The notes beneath the pieces were generated by a model that was given only the letters and a program-made list of their open reading frames with translations, made no database searches and was not told where the DNA came from. DNA of 64,000 nt from Lethocerus indicus (taxonomy: Eukaryota > Arthropoda > Insecta > Hemiptera > Belostomatidae), in contig JACDQD010000011.1 of the NCBI GenBank assembly GCA_019843655.1, forward strand, positions 14,860,604 through 14,924,603, given 5' to 3'. The position numbers were made by a program, and so were the translations under genes. Shown one piece after another: positions 36,877 to 49,802 of this stretch. Numbering within the stretch: position 1 is the stretch's first letter; each line of letters begins with the position of its first letter.

Positions 36877-39800
36877 GTGAGGATTTAATTAAATTAATTG
36901 TGTTGAAAGCGTAAATTACAGTGTAGCGGGATAAACAATAAAATAATAAACCCGTGAGAGGTACAGTATGTTAAAACTAAAAATGGTCTTGAAGGGGTTC
37001 GATAAATAACGAATAATAAATAACATCCGTCGACCGTACAGGCCTCAGGGAGATAAGTCCGCGAGTTTTCACGTCTCTTTAATCGTCGGCTTGCGCAAAG
37101 GTTTTCGCTTATTCGCGGCCGGTTCTTTGCCACCACCGGCCCGGGAGAACATCTGGCGCGATACGCCCCGATCGTAAACTCCCGGGTTTAAATTTGAGCC
37201 GCCATACACAGTCTGAAAAGGGGAATATAATAAATTTGGTCACCAATTAAAATTTCGGACGTCTTCCCGCCTCCTACCCGGAGCAATTAAGCGGCTGACG
37301 TATGGCGTCACCTTTTTATAATTTGGTGAAAATTAACGCGCGATAAAATTCGAAGAAAATTACAGTATCGGCAGTCGGTCCACCAGATAAGATCATTTTA
37401 CGTATATTATAAGCCCTGTCCGATTTATGTTTTTACAGAGTTGGTTAGAGAAATATAAAATATTGTAAGATATTTAAGGTGTGCAGGGTGTCATGTTCCA
37501 ACAATTTGAGATAAGAAGTAAACAAATGTGCTTTACGGTTGTAATTAAAAATATATATTACGTGTCAATATATATTGAATTAACATATTATTATATTTAC
37601 TTTAAACTTCGTATAATGCAGAATAATTTGTAACACAATTATTATCAAATGGTGGCTATACTAAACGTTAACAGCACAGCTGGTGAGACAGCCTTACAAT
37701 TCCGATATTTCTTATACGCAATAAATTTAAGCGATCGGGTTATAATTTAAAAAATAACGTGATACGCTAACATAATACATTCTCGGGCCAATTAATACTT
37801 TAAAGATTTTTGCATTTCTCCCTGCGTTAATTAAAGAGATAAAAAATGGACTTTCTCCAAGTTTTGTAAAAGATTTCTGAATGAATTATATAAGAAATAA
37901 TATAAACTTTTTTATACGAAGCGATCGTAATAAATTACATAAGAAAGGTTGACGACCTTTTGTAAATAATATTCAATTATTATATACCAATATTAAAATT
38001 TATTGTCCAGATGGCAAAAGATACTTCGGACATTATAGCACTGTCAACCCTTTACATGCTAGTACAGATTCCAGCTTACCACAAATTCAGTTCAGTCCTA
38101 TAGTTTGACCAACCAAAGCTACAATTTAACCAATCCCCTAGAATAAAATAGTGTGTGAAATGTATTTCCTTAATATTTCTCGAGTTTTACTCCTTCTTGG
38201 CCAAGCTTATAGGGGGGCAATGAAAAGTCTGTAATGGCGAGGTAATTTGGTTGGCGCACTTTGGCGGGCGGTCGATAGTAAAATGCTGTGGCCGAGAGAG
38301 ACCGGGGGCGGAGCATTATAAGTGAAATTGAGCAGAACATTTTAATTCGATGCCGCCCATTGCGCCTGATCGAGCCAACGGAAGGACCGACCGACGTTTA
38401 GTCGTTATTTAGTAAGCATTTCTTTGGCCGTCATTATCGTTGCAGTAATACGACTAAAAATGTATTCACCTTAAAGGAAATAACAAACTACTATTTATGA
38501 AAGTGAAAGACTAAAAATTTTGACAGCGGAGCGAAAAATGGACGAGTGAAAAAATTCCGTGTCCAAGTTTTATCGAATTCATTCAATTTAGATAATATAG
38601 ACAAGGGCATTTATGAAAATTCCTTTCTTAGGTTCCAGTGTCATAATAATTAAGGTTTCTTACAAAACTATAACATCACTCTTGTGATTTTCTGAGCCGC
38701 ATGATAAACGAAAGGATCAGGCATAACAGAAGGGACAGAAATTCATGCGATTGATGAATCCGTTGCGGGCTTTTTTATTATTCCTGTCATGTTCTACTGT
38801 AACTCCAAGCGACCAAAGAGCTACACTCAAAATCCATCCGTGTATCGATCTGTGTGACGGCGTGGTGGAAGACCCATTTAATTAGGCGGATACGGGGCCG
38901 TTTTCTTATTTGTAATGTAGATGGAAAATCTTCGGGGGCCCTGAGGGCGGGATGACGGGGGGGGGACACCGCGCGTTAAGAGCTCACTGCGGGGGTTTAA
39001 AAGCTTGACACGGCCTCCCTGACCTGTCACGCGGCACCCGCTTAAGGCCCAGGAGAAAACTTGGAACCAACCAAACTTTCCTGCGCCCGTCCGGTTTTAG
39101 CGAATACTCAAACTCAGATCCTCTTCCCCTTAACCAATGAATACGTTAATATCCGAGAAGAATTTGGTATTCAAAACGGGGCCAAAATTAGGTACATTTC
39201 TGGCCGCATTTTTAACACCAATCTAGAAAATCGTGATGGAATGATGTTTTTTGTTTCCTAGAGTATTAGTACTTAATTACATATATATTAACGTTATATA
39301 ATTGTTATTAGAGGTGAAATGAATTCAATTAAAATGCTATTAAAATAACCTTCAACCTTTTTTCTAAAGATAGTTCACCAACCCCGCGTAGATTGTAATT
39401 CTTGCGTAAGTTGTTACTTAAATTTTAAGTATTCAATAATAAAGTTATCATTGGATGCTTTTAACAGTATATTTAAATACTTGAAATGAACATAAAGCTA
39501 TTTTTGATCAAATCGGTTTTAATATTTTTCCTTGAAATAATATTGTATTCAGAAACATTTTCATTGAAAGGTACATTTCATACCCGGATAAAATATTATT
39601 TGACATTTCATTATTGATTCTAAATTATATTTTTATATCATACATCCTCTGTCTAAGAATTATCAACTATACGTTGAAGGAAAATCGTTAATTCAGATAA
39701 GCAATAAATTAGTTTTTTTTCCTCTTCAGCGAGAAGTGAAAAGGCAAGGCCACCAGGGAAAAGGTCTTTAAGATGGGGTGGGACCCCCAAGAAAGGAAAG

Positions 39801-40345
39801 GCAGTATTGTTCCCATCCTCCTGCAAATTATATTAAATATTCCTTAGCCATTTATATGCCTAAGTGTGCATTATGAATGTTCTCATCCCTAAGAAGGGGC
39901 CCATGAAAATTGATGGAATCATTTATTTCCATGAGATAAAGATGCTTGCTAAGAGGTTCAACATAGTGGTATTGCGGTAGCCTTTAGGGCAAACACTTTT
40001 TTGTTTATAAATGAGTATTCCTAATCCAGTCAATATTACACATAGAAAATGGGACTAATTATACCATAGATGCAATAGTCCTTACTTAACGTTAGAAAAT
40101 AAATTTTCCAATTTCATATCTTTTTTCTAAAATACTTTGGATTACTTAAAATATAGTACTGGACAAACGATTTAAATCAGTAAGTGTTATAAATGTGCAT
40201 ACGTAGTATAAAGAACATCATAATTAGAGAAAAATACAAGAATTCCACCTGAACTCTACCACATGGTGTCGTTTACAATGTGGTTACGTGTAGTACTACC
40301 CAAATCTGTATCCCCATGACGATAGAAGTAGGCCTACATAAGGTA

Positions 40346-40369
40346 TATATACATAGCGCTATGTATATA
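40346..40369. repeat. 24-bp perfect palindrome
   Basis: tatatacatagc followed by its exact reverse complement gctatgtatata, centred at 40357/40358. Symmetry breaks at the next base pair. It lies about 100 bp left of a GC-rich islet. It could be a dimer-binding site or a cruciform-prone sequence. Confidence 0.85.
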
Positions 40370-41670
40370 CTGACTCAAAGCTGTTTTGCATGTTTTCTTT
40401 TTATAAAGTGAGCTAGAGCAGCTTAAACGTGCTATTCCCCAGAGTGAGCCTGGCGGGTCGACCTTACTCCTCCCACCGATGACATTAAATATCCCCACCC
40501 GAAGAAAGAGAGAAAAAGCATCAAGTCCCGGGGCTTATTTAAAAGAACTGCCCCCCGCTCACCCCCTCCCCACGGGACTCATATCTCCTCGACCTTTCGC
40601 TCCTCGACCGTTCTTCCCGGCAATTATTATTTTCAAGGGCCCCTCTACCGCGGCGTCTATAGCCGGAAAAACCTAGGTCGGTAAATTCTCCCGGAGTTTA
40701 TACGGGCCCCGGCCCCAGACAGGTGGGTAATTTGTGGCCCGGGACGATCCCATTTACGTTACGTTATCCGCACTGTATTCCATACCCAGGGAAAGCCAAA
40801 TGGCCGAGATACACATTTCTAGGTAATCAAAAATCTTTTATTGAGGGTCTAGAACTGAAGGGATCCTCCCTGTTATTGGATTTCAAATTTGCTGGGAAAT
40901 ATATTACTTCGCGGAGAATGGGTTTCCCGAATGCGTCCCCCGGAAATGCAACCTCGTGGTCTACCATCTGCGCGTGCCAAATATAATGCGAGTGCATTGA
41001 AAAGAAAGTGTCCAGACCAATAGTATCAATCAAAATTGTGAATTTCTAAATAGCGCACATTTTTCCAAGCGCAACTGCCATTGTAGTGCTGTGATAAACA
41101 CAGATCGGTAGCCGACTGGCTTAAGTACATCTCTATATTATCCACGAAATGTTCTTAACAGCGACAAGAAGCTGAAACCGGTTAAGATTAATAGGAGATA
41201 GAAAGGAGGGGAGATAGAAAATAGCAAGAGCGACATACCTCGTCCAATGAGACAAATACTACAGGCGACAATTAGGCGACAAAATATTATACACAAGAAT
41301 GTTTAGGCCAGGAAAGAACTATCTTATACTAATAGAATAATAAGAATAAATCAGTTTTAATAAGAGAATCGAAAAACCTGCTAAGACGGGCACAGCTTAT
41401 ACAAATTGATGACTGACAATCAACGTTCATGAAAATTCCAATTGGAAAGTGACCCAAGTTGATGTTAAATACAGAAGTTCTAAACGGGCCGGGTTATTAA
41501 AGTGACAGCGCATTCTCTATGAAGTGAATCGTGCGACCGAAGAACCGCTCAATTGGCCGCTCCGACCCATTAGTGTGGCGAGGGTCCGCGACCCCGCAAT
41601 AAGGGATTCAAGTGGTATTTATGAGAACCACTTAAAGTGGAACTCCCATCGGCCCCTCCCGTAGAAACGG

Positions 41671-41673
<3 letters not shown>

Positions 41674-41735
<62 letters not shown>
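41674..41735. repeat. (CT)n microsatellite
   Basis: About 62 bp of CT repeat with small interruptions (gtcttt near 41718-41723). Equivalent to (GA)n on the minus strand. It sits inside a GC-rich islet, so this islet combines CpG-rich DNA with a GAGA-type tract. Confidence 0.97.
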
Positions 41736-44700
41736 GGACCGGAGTGACAGAGAGCCGTTCTTAGCGTTATTGATCGGTCAAATATTATTGGGCGGCCGCG
41801 CGGAAAACACTACAGAGTCGGCGGATCCCTATTAAAGAAATCAAGCGTGGAGCCCGGGCCAGCACAAAGCGGCTTAAGTCGTAGGGCCAATCTGAGTGAG
41901 GAAAGGGAAGTGACCGCACCAAGGGTAGAAACTAGGTAAAACAGGGCGGACTTAAGTTTAATAACAGAAATAATTGTTGCGGTTAAATATTCATCAAAGT
42001 ATTAAATAAATTGATGATACCAAATCTTCATCAGTCACATTATTTATTATTATCAATTATTTATTTATCACTAAGTGAAGCATATAAAATAGCTATATAT
42101 TCCCCTACAGACTGCGTGAAATAAATAAACCCGCCGTAGGGAAGAAACGATGTGCCGTTATCGCTGTTGAAGCATCGGCATTACAATTCCGATCGAGGGT
42201 CCCGGATTAACATTTTAAGCCTTATTTCCCTTAAAGGAGGGCCCGGGATAATTGTCCAGAAATTATTAGGGGCAACGGCTACACAATACAGTTAAATGCG
42301 AAAGTGCCGTTGAATCCGAGGCGGCGGGGCTTATCTGAATTCGGGCCCGCAGACCTGGAGATCCCTCGATAATTGTCTTGTTCATCACTTCACCCTTAAT
42401 TCCTTTAATTCCGTTCCATTGTATACTGAACCTTTATCGTTTCAAAGAACTTCGTTTCTTGAATATAATACATTTAATTCGGACTAATTTTTACCCTTCG
42501 TTGCCCTCTCTCGGAACGCTTCAATCGAAAAAAAGGAAGGGTTATTATCTAATAACCATCGTTTAACGGAAGATGTCCACCGCAATTACATAATTTTACT
42601 CCAGTTAAAATCATATTACTTAACTGGTTCACTGTACATTTAACTAAACTAACTTTTAACTAGGGTCTTTTGATGAGTCCGGTTGTAATCAAGTAGTTAT
42701 AATGACCTTCCAAAACACTGCTATTAGCAGTCTTTATGTAAATATCATGTACGGAACAAAACATCCAGGATACTTCGAACAGATGAACCTCAAAACTCTA
42801 GTAATTAAATAAGGTTTCATTTATATCGGTTTAAATCCGTAGCGGGACCTATGAAGTCAAATATCATGGTATGAATATTACGATAAGGAAAAACTGTTTT
42901 ATTTAATTTCGTAATTCACTCACATATATACAATACGGGCTGTAACGATAATCAACCTGCGCTTTTGATTCTCCTATGAAATGAAAAACTTTTTTCACAT
43001 TCAACAAAAAATCGCTGGTCTCAAAATAACCATTGGTGAGGATAAAATTATGCATGCATTATTTCTATCTTTTCAGAAATGGTCTTAACAGTGAGTAGCT
43101 GAATTGTATCTACATGCATAATTTTTTCGTTAACTATTTTACTAGAACACATGGTTTGATACCGGTTGCCGGGAATAGTAAAATTGGACGTTCAATTGAT
43201 GCGAAATGTTCCTGAATAGAAGTATTTCACCATATTCGTCGGCTTATCGAGACTTATCATAGATTGAATCACAAGAATTATTACGCAGTTAGTAAATCCT
43301 TTCTGAACATTTTCAGTATCAATAATTTAAAAAAGTTAAAAGCTGAACAAGACTCAGAGGCCTTCTTAACTGCCCGAGTGTAACTCCATTCCTATACATC
43401 TCTCTCTACACAATCCGACAATTATCCTGATTCGTTTCAACGATAAAAGCTCTTGTCGATTTACCACCGGCCTGTTCGACGAACGGAGGCAATGCGGAGG
43501 AGGAGCCAATGTGTTTTGTTCTGGCACAGATTTACAATCGACAGATACATCTTGATGGTTCCGCACCGACCGAGCTATCTCGCGTGCGGCCGCACAATTA
43601 TTCGCCACCGAACAATACACAATCCGAACGATACAATTAACTTATTTCTTATCCGTTGTAGGTAGTTTTGAAAAAAAACAAACACAAACCGTAGGAACAC
43701 AACCTGAAAAAATCGAAACAAAAGAGCGAAACTCCTTCAACAAAACATCTGAACAACTCCCGCCATTATCAGGAACTATACTCCATTAATTTCTTTTAAT
43801 AGCAGCGATACTTTACGTTTAATAGCACCAATCATCTATGTACACTATAATTTCGTGTCATCAAAAGTATTAACGAGGGTAATAACGAATTATTTTGAAT
43901 TGATAATAGATTCAATTTACTTTTAATCTCCAGTTTTAAGTTCATGTCTGCCACTATGATATTCCGTATATGTTGTTTAATAAAATCTAAACAATTTAAT
44001 ATAGGTTATACAATAGCTTACAATATACGCTATTTTTTAAACGTACATTAATGCAGTGAACTAGGGTAAATAACCGACAATACTCCTATATCCGAACGTT
44101 GAGGTATGCGAAGAATTCGGTTTTCTAGTAATTTTTTAATGGACCCGTCCAGAGGCGGTACTAATTGTCTAAAATAACATCAAATAGGACCACCCAGTTA
44201 GAAATCATGTTATAAACTTCGATTAACTGTCCTATAAATACTCCATAATTGATATTTTGGAATTGTAAGGAATGTCACCTATCAGAATTTTGTACATTTT
44301 ATTCCTTCATCATTATTTTACTATGGGCACTCTTTTTCAACTCTACTAAGAGTAAGTTCTACGCTCGCACGCTGTATATATATATAAATGAATTCATGAT
44401 TTAAAGAAAACGGAGGATAGGGGAGAGGTCTCCCATTCAATGATTACCTAACGTCGCTACGCAGGAGAGGAGGATCCCCCTTAGTCTCTTTACCGATAAA
44501 AAATACTGGTCTGCTATCTTATTCCTTAGAGGCTTTTTAAAGTCTCGTCCTCTCTTTAAGCCTACAGCAGATACCAAGGGCGTAAAATTTGGGCAAACGA
44601 AAGAAGTTTTACTTCGGGTCGGATTTTGATCCGGCGATGCGGGTCACGTCCCGCGCTAAACAGTTCATATTTGTCTTCATTACCGGCCGCGAGGGCGCAG

Positions 44701-47700
44701 CACTCCCCGGTTCGGAGTCGACTCCCGCTCTCCTATATCGATCAACTTTATTAGAACCCCTGACTAGGACCTCCGGAGAAAATCTTTTAAGTGGATTAAA
44801 TCTTTTCGAAAATTCCGAAAACTCCGCTAGATTTATTCGGCCCTCGTCCGGGGGACTGGACTAATGCCCGGGCATTTGTATTCTCCCGCCGGGCCTCCCC
44901 GGCCGGAATTATTCATTACGAGGAGAAGCTATACCTAATGGACGCAACTGAACTTTTGACAAATATACAGGCTCCCGAATTATGATGTACAGCACTGGCC
45001 TTGTATTGTTTTATCTTTTTCGGGGTTTGTAGGAGGAGTCCGGCTGGAATCTGAATATACCCTGGGCCGTTACTAAAGAGAACCGGATCCCCGACATTTG
45101 TTCCGGGAGCGTAATCTATTTCACACGGATTTACCGTAGCAGGTAGCCATTAGTACTCCCCGCTTGGATAGAAACATTTCGCCAAAAACTATCTACAAAA
45201 TAAATGGTCTAATTTTACTTGTTTGAAAACGGTGAGAAATTTCTCATGTAATCTTTTTTTTTGGAGATCACTTAGGTCAAACCTAGGGAAAATATTCATA
45301 GGGAATTTGCCTTTACAGGAACGATGGGAAATAAAATAATAATACGAATTGATAACAACTGATATTATAAATTAGACGTTAAGTGTATAATTAATTAGCA
45401 GCCAAATTATATACAGTTTGAAGTGATTGTCTCACTGAACGTAATGATTTTTAATAATTTCAATCCGGAGTTGAATTGATAAATTACGTAAGATTGTAAT
45501 TTATATATGAATTTATATATTCACCATCATGGACAAATTTAAAACATCCAATTAATCGTATGAGACAAGTCACTTTCTGTACATCCAACTCCTAGTGTCA
45601 GACTGAACTGTAGTTCCCGTTCATTATTCGTACTATCGAAATCAAATTTCGTGTTAGAACGGTCAATATTAAATTAATTTAAATTCGCTTAAAAAAAATT
45701 GTGAGAACGAACGCGATGATATTAACAGAATTTATTACCGCATCGCGTGTGTAGCATTAGTCAGTTGATAAGCGTTCCTCGTTTCGGAGCTGGTTCTCGG
45801 TTCGTCTACAATTGCTCAAACGGTTGGTCTCGGGCCTTATTAAATCAAAGCGGACAAGTTGGGAGAATGAAATTTATTATTTCAATCCTCGACACGGGGA
45901 AATAAGAATAAAAAGGGAGGCGTTAAAATATCTGTAGGAACATAATTTCCCCGGACAACACCACGAGAAAAAAGCCAGCAGTTGTAAAACACATTTGGGG
46001 TAATATTTTTCTGGATTCTATAGGATATATGTTTTTCTTTGGATTACAAAGCATGATGATTTGAAATCAATTTGGGATATTAGAAATCATAAATAAGATC
46101 CGGTGTTGCTGCTGAAGGAATATAGCGGCTGGATTTAACGCTAACACTACTGTAGGCGGAACATTCATGTATATGTATTTTTCACTAATAACCCGAACGC
46201 GATACCAAAATATGAAGGGAACAGGGGTGGCGGCTCTGAGACAAGATGATAAAATGAAAAAAAATTGATCAAGTCGCTCTATTGGGCGCCACATCTTGCG
46301 TCTAATCCTCGGGCGTGCGACCGTCCCACGGCGCGATAGGTCCAGGTTCAGAGAGAGGGGAGAGGCTTCCCTCCCTTTTTAAGTGTCGGTCAATCGCCCG
46401 GAAGAGAAAGAGAGACCGAGAGAACTATCTGGAAAAAGTAGAAGAGAACCACCCCTTATTCTCTCTTCTCCGAGAAACCCTCCACCGCCACCCGATCGTA
46501 ACAATCTTCGTTTATACGAACAATAAATCCCTTCCAATCCATCAATATCCCCTTGGCTCGGACCGAGATGACCGAACTGAGAGGGTTCTTCCCCCTTCCT
46601 CAATTTCCGAAGCGTTTGTGACCCGGCCACTCGTTGAGTTTTCATCCACGGAGGTAGAGCTAGCCCAAAATTGAACCGGTAATCGAAAAACTGGTGGGCG
46701 CCGGGCAAGACGCGTCCTGTGTATTTTGTACATTGACTTCTTACACTGCAGTCACTAAAGTTATTATAAATAAAATGTAAGACATAAAACATATCAAATG
46801 TTTTAATGCTAAAAACTCGACTGACCTAACCAAAGATGTTTAGATCTATGTTACCTATGCGAAATACCTGTACATAGAGTTTATGAACTAGTAATACAGT
46901 GTAACTAACTGAACATGATACAGTGCCACCACGCATTCTCTCATATTCACAGTAGAAGCCGGTTAATCATGACCATCGAAATTCCTAAATATTCATGACC
47001 TGTCGGACATTAATTTTCTCAAAAATACAGGCGCGCCAGAATAATTGCCGAATCGTCTTGAAAAAAATAAAAAAAGCAAAAAACCCTCATCCGAGAGTAA
47101 TTCAAAGCCGCTTCCATAAACACTGATTCTGTCGAGTCGGTAAATTTAACCAGCCCTTATGGAAACATACATTTAACATATTCATGCGAGCGGAGTTTGT
47201 TTGATTACCCGGGGAAAGTTTATCCCCATATTCGACAATTTACAAAATGAAAAGAAAAGCCGAAATCGGCCGGCGCATAATTGAAAAATGGCGGCCGGAG
47301 GAGAAATAAATTCGATAAAATATGCCCGTAGTTTGAAACGCGTATATTTGAAGCGGTGTGGGTTTTCCGCCGGATCAGGCGCGTGCTAAGCGCAGCTTAT
47401 TTTCTACTTCATCGGAGAACGATTATCGCAAACGGCGAAATAGATTATTTGCATTTGTCATGCTTCACATATACATCAATATTTTTGATGACTGGTTAAA
47501 TTAATTTTCAGCTTAGGATTAGAGGTTTATGATTTATGTCCAAAAATATCATCGACATTGGTTCAATACACCTCATAAGTTCACAAATTCATACGTTTCA
47601 TTTAAAAATGTTCATATACCAGTTGCCAATTTGTTTCTTGTAAGGAGATTCTTTAATATAATTGGGAAAGATAGGTTAACCATTAAATGACAGGTTTCAA

Positions 47701-48988
47701 TGCCATGTGCTATTTCACTGACGCACTAAGCGTCTTCACTGTATTGCCTACGTCAGAAAAAGTTTACCTAAGCTACTGATTTAGGCAGGAATGGAGAGCG
47801 CATTTAAAGCCCATTGTCAGAATCCGCCAATTTACAAAATACACCGTCCCATTAGTGAGAGTGCGGATTTGGTCCATTTTAAATACACGACCGAAAAAAT
47901 GTTTTCGCCCTTTTTTGGTTCTATTTTTTCGCCTTCACTTTGCGAAGAATAAACAGCAAAACGCACAGGTTTTCGACATTCAGGAGCCATTAAGCCGGAA
48001 TGGTTTCCTTCTCGGCGGTGAGGTAAAACCCGGGCAGCACACACACCATGTCTTCCCACTCCGGGTGAGGGGGAGGGGGGTAATTGTGAACCCAACTGCC
48101 CGTGGAGAGACGCCATTCAACATTCCCATGACCTTTATAGACCGTGAAGAAAGGGGAAATCTGGGCGTGAATTAAATAGAAAACATAAATAATTGGCCTT
48201 GTTTGAATTAAATAAATTAAGTGTCGGTGTTAGAAGAGAGCAAACTGCCTCGCTATTGAATTCTCTTTTTAACGTCAAATACAACAGAAAAAAACAGTCC
48301 AATAATACAAATTCAAATAATACATTTCAATCACTTTTCTAATACCCCGTAATATATTTAATTATAAATAGTTATTATTATATTACACTATAAGGACTTG
48401 GCGGATTGGAGGATTGTTGAGGGTAACCAGTTATGACTAATATTGTAACTCGTGCGACAATCTGCCCATCCAGCGACCATTTCCTACATTTCTGTATACA
48501 GAAATAATTCTTAGGTTTTCATGTGGTGTGGCTAATCGAAACCACCCAAATTATTATTATTAATTTCAACTAGGAATTTCCATTATCCAATTCAGGCCAC
48601 CGGTAGATCATAAATCTGACCGATGAGCCGTGTAATTTCCAACCGGAATTAAATCCCAAATCGACAAAGCCAACCGAAAAAAATTGTCTGTGAGGTTTCA
48701 GGAACGAAATTACCTTTCAATTCTGTGGAGTTCTAAAACGTCCCTTCTTCCCCCAATAAACCGGGCCCGAGACCGTGAGACAGTCGATAAGCGGACAAAA
48801 GCGATGGACTTGAATTTACCTGGCAGACGGGTCAAAGGGCCGAAATCCGTTTTTCAAGGGACCGTCCCCTCCACGTCATCCAATTTCTACCGGCTTCGGC
48901 TCTGGGCTACAGCGCTAGAAAAAAGTTTACGTGAAAGATAAACGCGAAAGTTTGCCCATTTATGTGAACACTCGGGAGGTTGGACAAT
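41736..48988. other. Non-coding stretch, no supported gene
   Basis: GC-rich islets lie at about 41760-41900, 42120-42370, 43440-43610, 44620-44910, 46290-46700 and 48000-48130. The islet at 43440-43610 holds a 12-bp palindrome gtgcggccgcac (43584-43595) and frames on both strands. The islet at 46290-46700 also has long frames on both strands. Both patterns fit a lack of stop codons in GC-rich DNA. An octamer lies at 47447-47454. No gene is recognised. Confidence 0.65.
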
Positions 48989-49021
48989 GGGACCACACCC
49001 TGCGGGTTTTGCGTGTGGCCC
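48989..49021. repeat. GC-rich hairpin with 9-bp arms
   Basis: ggg (48989-48991), a bulged A, then ccacac pair with gtgtgg and ccc (49013-49021) around a 14-nt loop. Stable for its size but too short for a microRNA precursor. It lies in a GC-rich islet at about 48640-49060. Confidence 0.65.
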
Positions 49022-49231
49022 GCACCTACGACACTCATTCATACAGAGAGAAATAGAATGACGAATATATTTCCTCATCCTTCCCCATTCTTCTATGTCT
49101 TCCCATCCGTGTAATTTATTGGCGTCTCCCCTTCAACGCGAGAAAAATATTATCTCTACTGCCTCAAAGACGAAAACGGACACTTGCCCGCGTACATTTC
49201 CAATATTCCTGCGATTCCCGATTCTTTGTTG

Positions 49232-49266
49232 CCCTTGATATATATCAAGGGGACAACATATGTTGT
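49232..49266. repeat. Two adjacent perfect palindromes
   Basis: A 20-bp palindrome at 49232-49251 (cccttgatat and complement) is followed one base later by a 14-bp palindrome at 49253-49266 (acaacat|atgttgt). Two perfect palindromes side by side are unusual. They lie about 350 bp left of the candidate exon at 49621. Confidence 0.85.
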
Positions 49267-49620
49267 AAAATTATTTACTTTGATTTCACAAACGTTTTAT
49301 CGTGCTTGAAACGGTAGTGAAACGGTTGAACAGTGGTAAAAGGATAATATCTCTAATATTAAAGATTTAGCATAAAACTAACTTCAGAAAGCAACCAATA
49401 AACAATTAGCGAAACGATAGATAACAATATAAATAATAAAAGAAAAAACTTCATGTTCGATTTATTATAGGACTTAACTTATGTTAAACGAGACAATAGT
49501 CGTTTCGTCAAGTTCGGTGTCACAATTATGTTAATGAGATTTCGAAGCCGTCAATTAAACTCAACGACAAACTACAATTTTCTTCGATTTATTACTTCAT
49601 TGTCCCTTTCAACCCGACAG

Positions 49621-49796
49621 TTTGGCATATCTACATACAATTGCGAATCGTAAGCGACAGATTAGGAATATGGGAGGAGCGGATGGAGATTTGTTTTTGT
49701 GCGTTCTGTGCCCTAATGCCATATGGCACGATATATTACAACTTAATTCATCAATTAATAGAATCAGTCACTACTCGTCAACAGTTGTTAAAAGCG
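49621..49796 (+). CDS. Candidate orphan exon, possibly receptor-like
   Basis: The best exon-like interval in the window. A pyrimidine-rich tract (tcattgtccctttcaac) leads to cgacag (AG at 49619-49620), and at 49797 a strong donor aagcg|gtgagt begins, giving a 176-nt exon. Two frames are open. In the one with phase-1 entry and phase-0 exit, 58 codons include IYIQLRIVSDRLGIWEER and LIHQLIESVTTRQQLLKA. The spacing of Q-L-x-x-x-S-x-R-L and L-x-x-x-V-x-x-x-Q-x-L-L loosely recalls the middle of insect odorant receptors, which is an impression and not a match. The other frame (LAYLHTIANRKRQ...) is also unrecognised. No flanking exons of the same protein were found within several kb, so it could be an exon with long introns, a pseudo-exon or chance. 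Confidence 0.3.
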
Positions 49797-49802
49797 GTGA
49801 GT

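Larger units (their letters stand above)
35279..41673. other. Non-coding stretch, no supported gene
   Basis: GC-rich islets lie at about 35980-36190, 37030-37300, 38860-39120, 40450-40960 and 41480-41670. Between them the DNA is AT-rich, especially 37440-38160 and 39260-39720. A weak exon candidate at 36727-36876 and a palindrome at 40346-40369 are listed separately. Nothing else is recognisable. Confidence 0.65.
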
